Positions 5,330 through 5,740 of a stretch of DNA of 5,740 nt are shown here, piece after piece. The stretch lies in contig JACDHN010000052.1 of the NCBI GenBank assembly GCA_013821025.1, forward strand, positions 4,888 through 10,627, read 5' to 3'. Source of the stretch: Acidimicrobiia bacterium (GTDB lineage Bacteria; Actinomycetota; Acidimicrobiia; Acidimicrobiales; Ilumatobacteraceae). Below the pieces are notes generated by a model. It did no database searches, was not told the origin of the DNA, and saw only the letters and a list, made by a program, of their open reading frames with translations. Both the position numbers and the translations under genes were made by a program. Every line of letters starts with the position of its first letter. Positions within the stretch are counted from its first letter, which is position 1.

Positions 5330-5740
5330 GCTGCCCTGCCGGCGAACACGCTGATGCGTTCCTGCAACTCGTCGCGGGCGGCGTCGAAGGCGGCCCGTGT
5401 CCCGAGCGGCACCGGATCATGGATCGACCAGTGCAGCCAGTCGGAGCCCGGATCGATCTCCTCGTGGGCACGGTCACACACCGTGATCACCAGAGCCGGC
5501 AGCTGGTCGACGTCGTCGATCCGGCGGGGCCGGCTGTCGCCGAGGTGCAGCCCGGCGCGGCGACCCGCTGCGACGGCCCCGGGGTGCACCCGCTCCGCCG
5601 GTGCCGTACCGGCAGAGTCGGCGCCGAGTCCTGTGAGTTGCCGCCAAAGCGCTGCGGCCAACTGCGACCGCGCCGAGTTGTGCGTGCACACGAACAAGGC
5701 CCGGCCGACGGCGAGGCCACTGCCCGGTGAGAGATCAGTG
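5326..5740 (-). CDS. ArsC-like LMW-PTP-fold protein, N-terminus beyond window edge (possible ArsR fusion)
   Basis: The frame is open to the right edge: 137 codons and a TGA at 5326-5328, with no ATG in the in-window part. A TTG at 5697 could be read as a start, but it sits inside the phosphatase loop strand (ALFVCTHNSARSQ), so the true start lies outside. In-window residues are counted from the first full codon. The CX5R loop is C18-THNSA-R24, followed by SQ. IHDPVP carries the general-acid Asp at 108. VCDRAHEE holds C88, and the C82/C89-type shuttle pair is absent. The fragment SPGSGLAVG before the loop resembles a linker. In actinobacteria this ArsC type is often fused to an N-terminal ArsR-type HTH. 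That would give this operon its own regulator, but the HTH is not visible here. The stop overlaps the aqpS start, marking one operon. Confidence 0.85.
   Translation of the reverse strand, partial: TDLSPGSGLAVGRALFVCTHNSARSQLAAALWRQLTGLGADSAGTAPAERVHPGAVAAGRRAGLHLGDSRPRRIDDVDQLPALVITVCDRAHEEIDPGSDWLHWSIHDPVPLGTRAAFDAARDELQERISVFAGRAA

Noticed and set aside
4599..5477. Leftward open frame of 292 codons across the aquaporin gene
   Set aside because: It is an out-of-frame reading of the aquaporin and ArsC-like genes, rich in Arg and Pro, as expected from GC-rich DNA.
1..5740. Mobile-element, CRISPR or phage content
   Set aside because: No transposase, integrase, tandem repeat array or long terminal inverted repeats were found by reading; base composition is even apart from promoter regions.

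Overview
The window looks like chromosomal DNA of a high-GC actinobacterium. The support is uniformly GC-rich codon use, GTG as well as ATG starts, an arsenate reductase of the actinobacterial (mycothiol-type) form, and an NfeD/slipin pair. A lineage such as Acidimicrobiia would fit, but the sequence alone does not settle the genus. No rRNA, tRNA, CRISPR array, transposase or integrase was seen.

Left part (1-2966). A secreted M23 (LytM-type) peptidase with C-terminal fibronectin type III domains runs leftward and is cut by the left edge. Its gene is open from 1157 to the edge. A 339-base intergenic region follows. It holds a perfect 17-bp palindrome matching the FadR-type GntR operator consensus, and candidate promoters for the rightward genes. 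Next come two rightward genes, probably one transcription unit: a short NfeD-like membrane protein and a slipin (SPFH/Band 7, stomatin-like) protein. This pair is widespread and is thought to organise membrane microdomains.

Right part (3031-5740) is an arsenic-resistance locus in two units. A divergent pair, arsR (leftward) and cadI/arsI (rightward), shares a short AT-rich control region with a near-consensus promoter (TTGACA-N18-TATCAT) and an overlapping dyad. A convergent leftward operon, read in its own direction, encodes an ArsC-like phosphatase-fold protein (its N-terminus lies beyond the right edge and may be fused to an ArsR-type HTH), an AqpS-like aquaporin, and an arsenate reductase with an N-terminal helical domain. 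A perfect 7-bp stem-loop sits between the two converging stop codons.

How the genes fit together (inference from family knowledge): ArsR senses As(III) and controls itself and cadI. The CadI/ArsI dioxygenase-fold protein handles organoarsenicals or heavy metal. ArsC reduces arsenate to arsenite, and the aquaporin gives arsenite a downhill route out. No ArsB or Acr3 pump is encoded in the window, so the aquaporin is the only visible export route. This resembles the aqpS-type ars operon known from rhizobia. It is a recognisable system with unusual details rather than a wholly new one.
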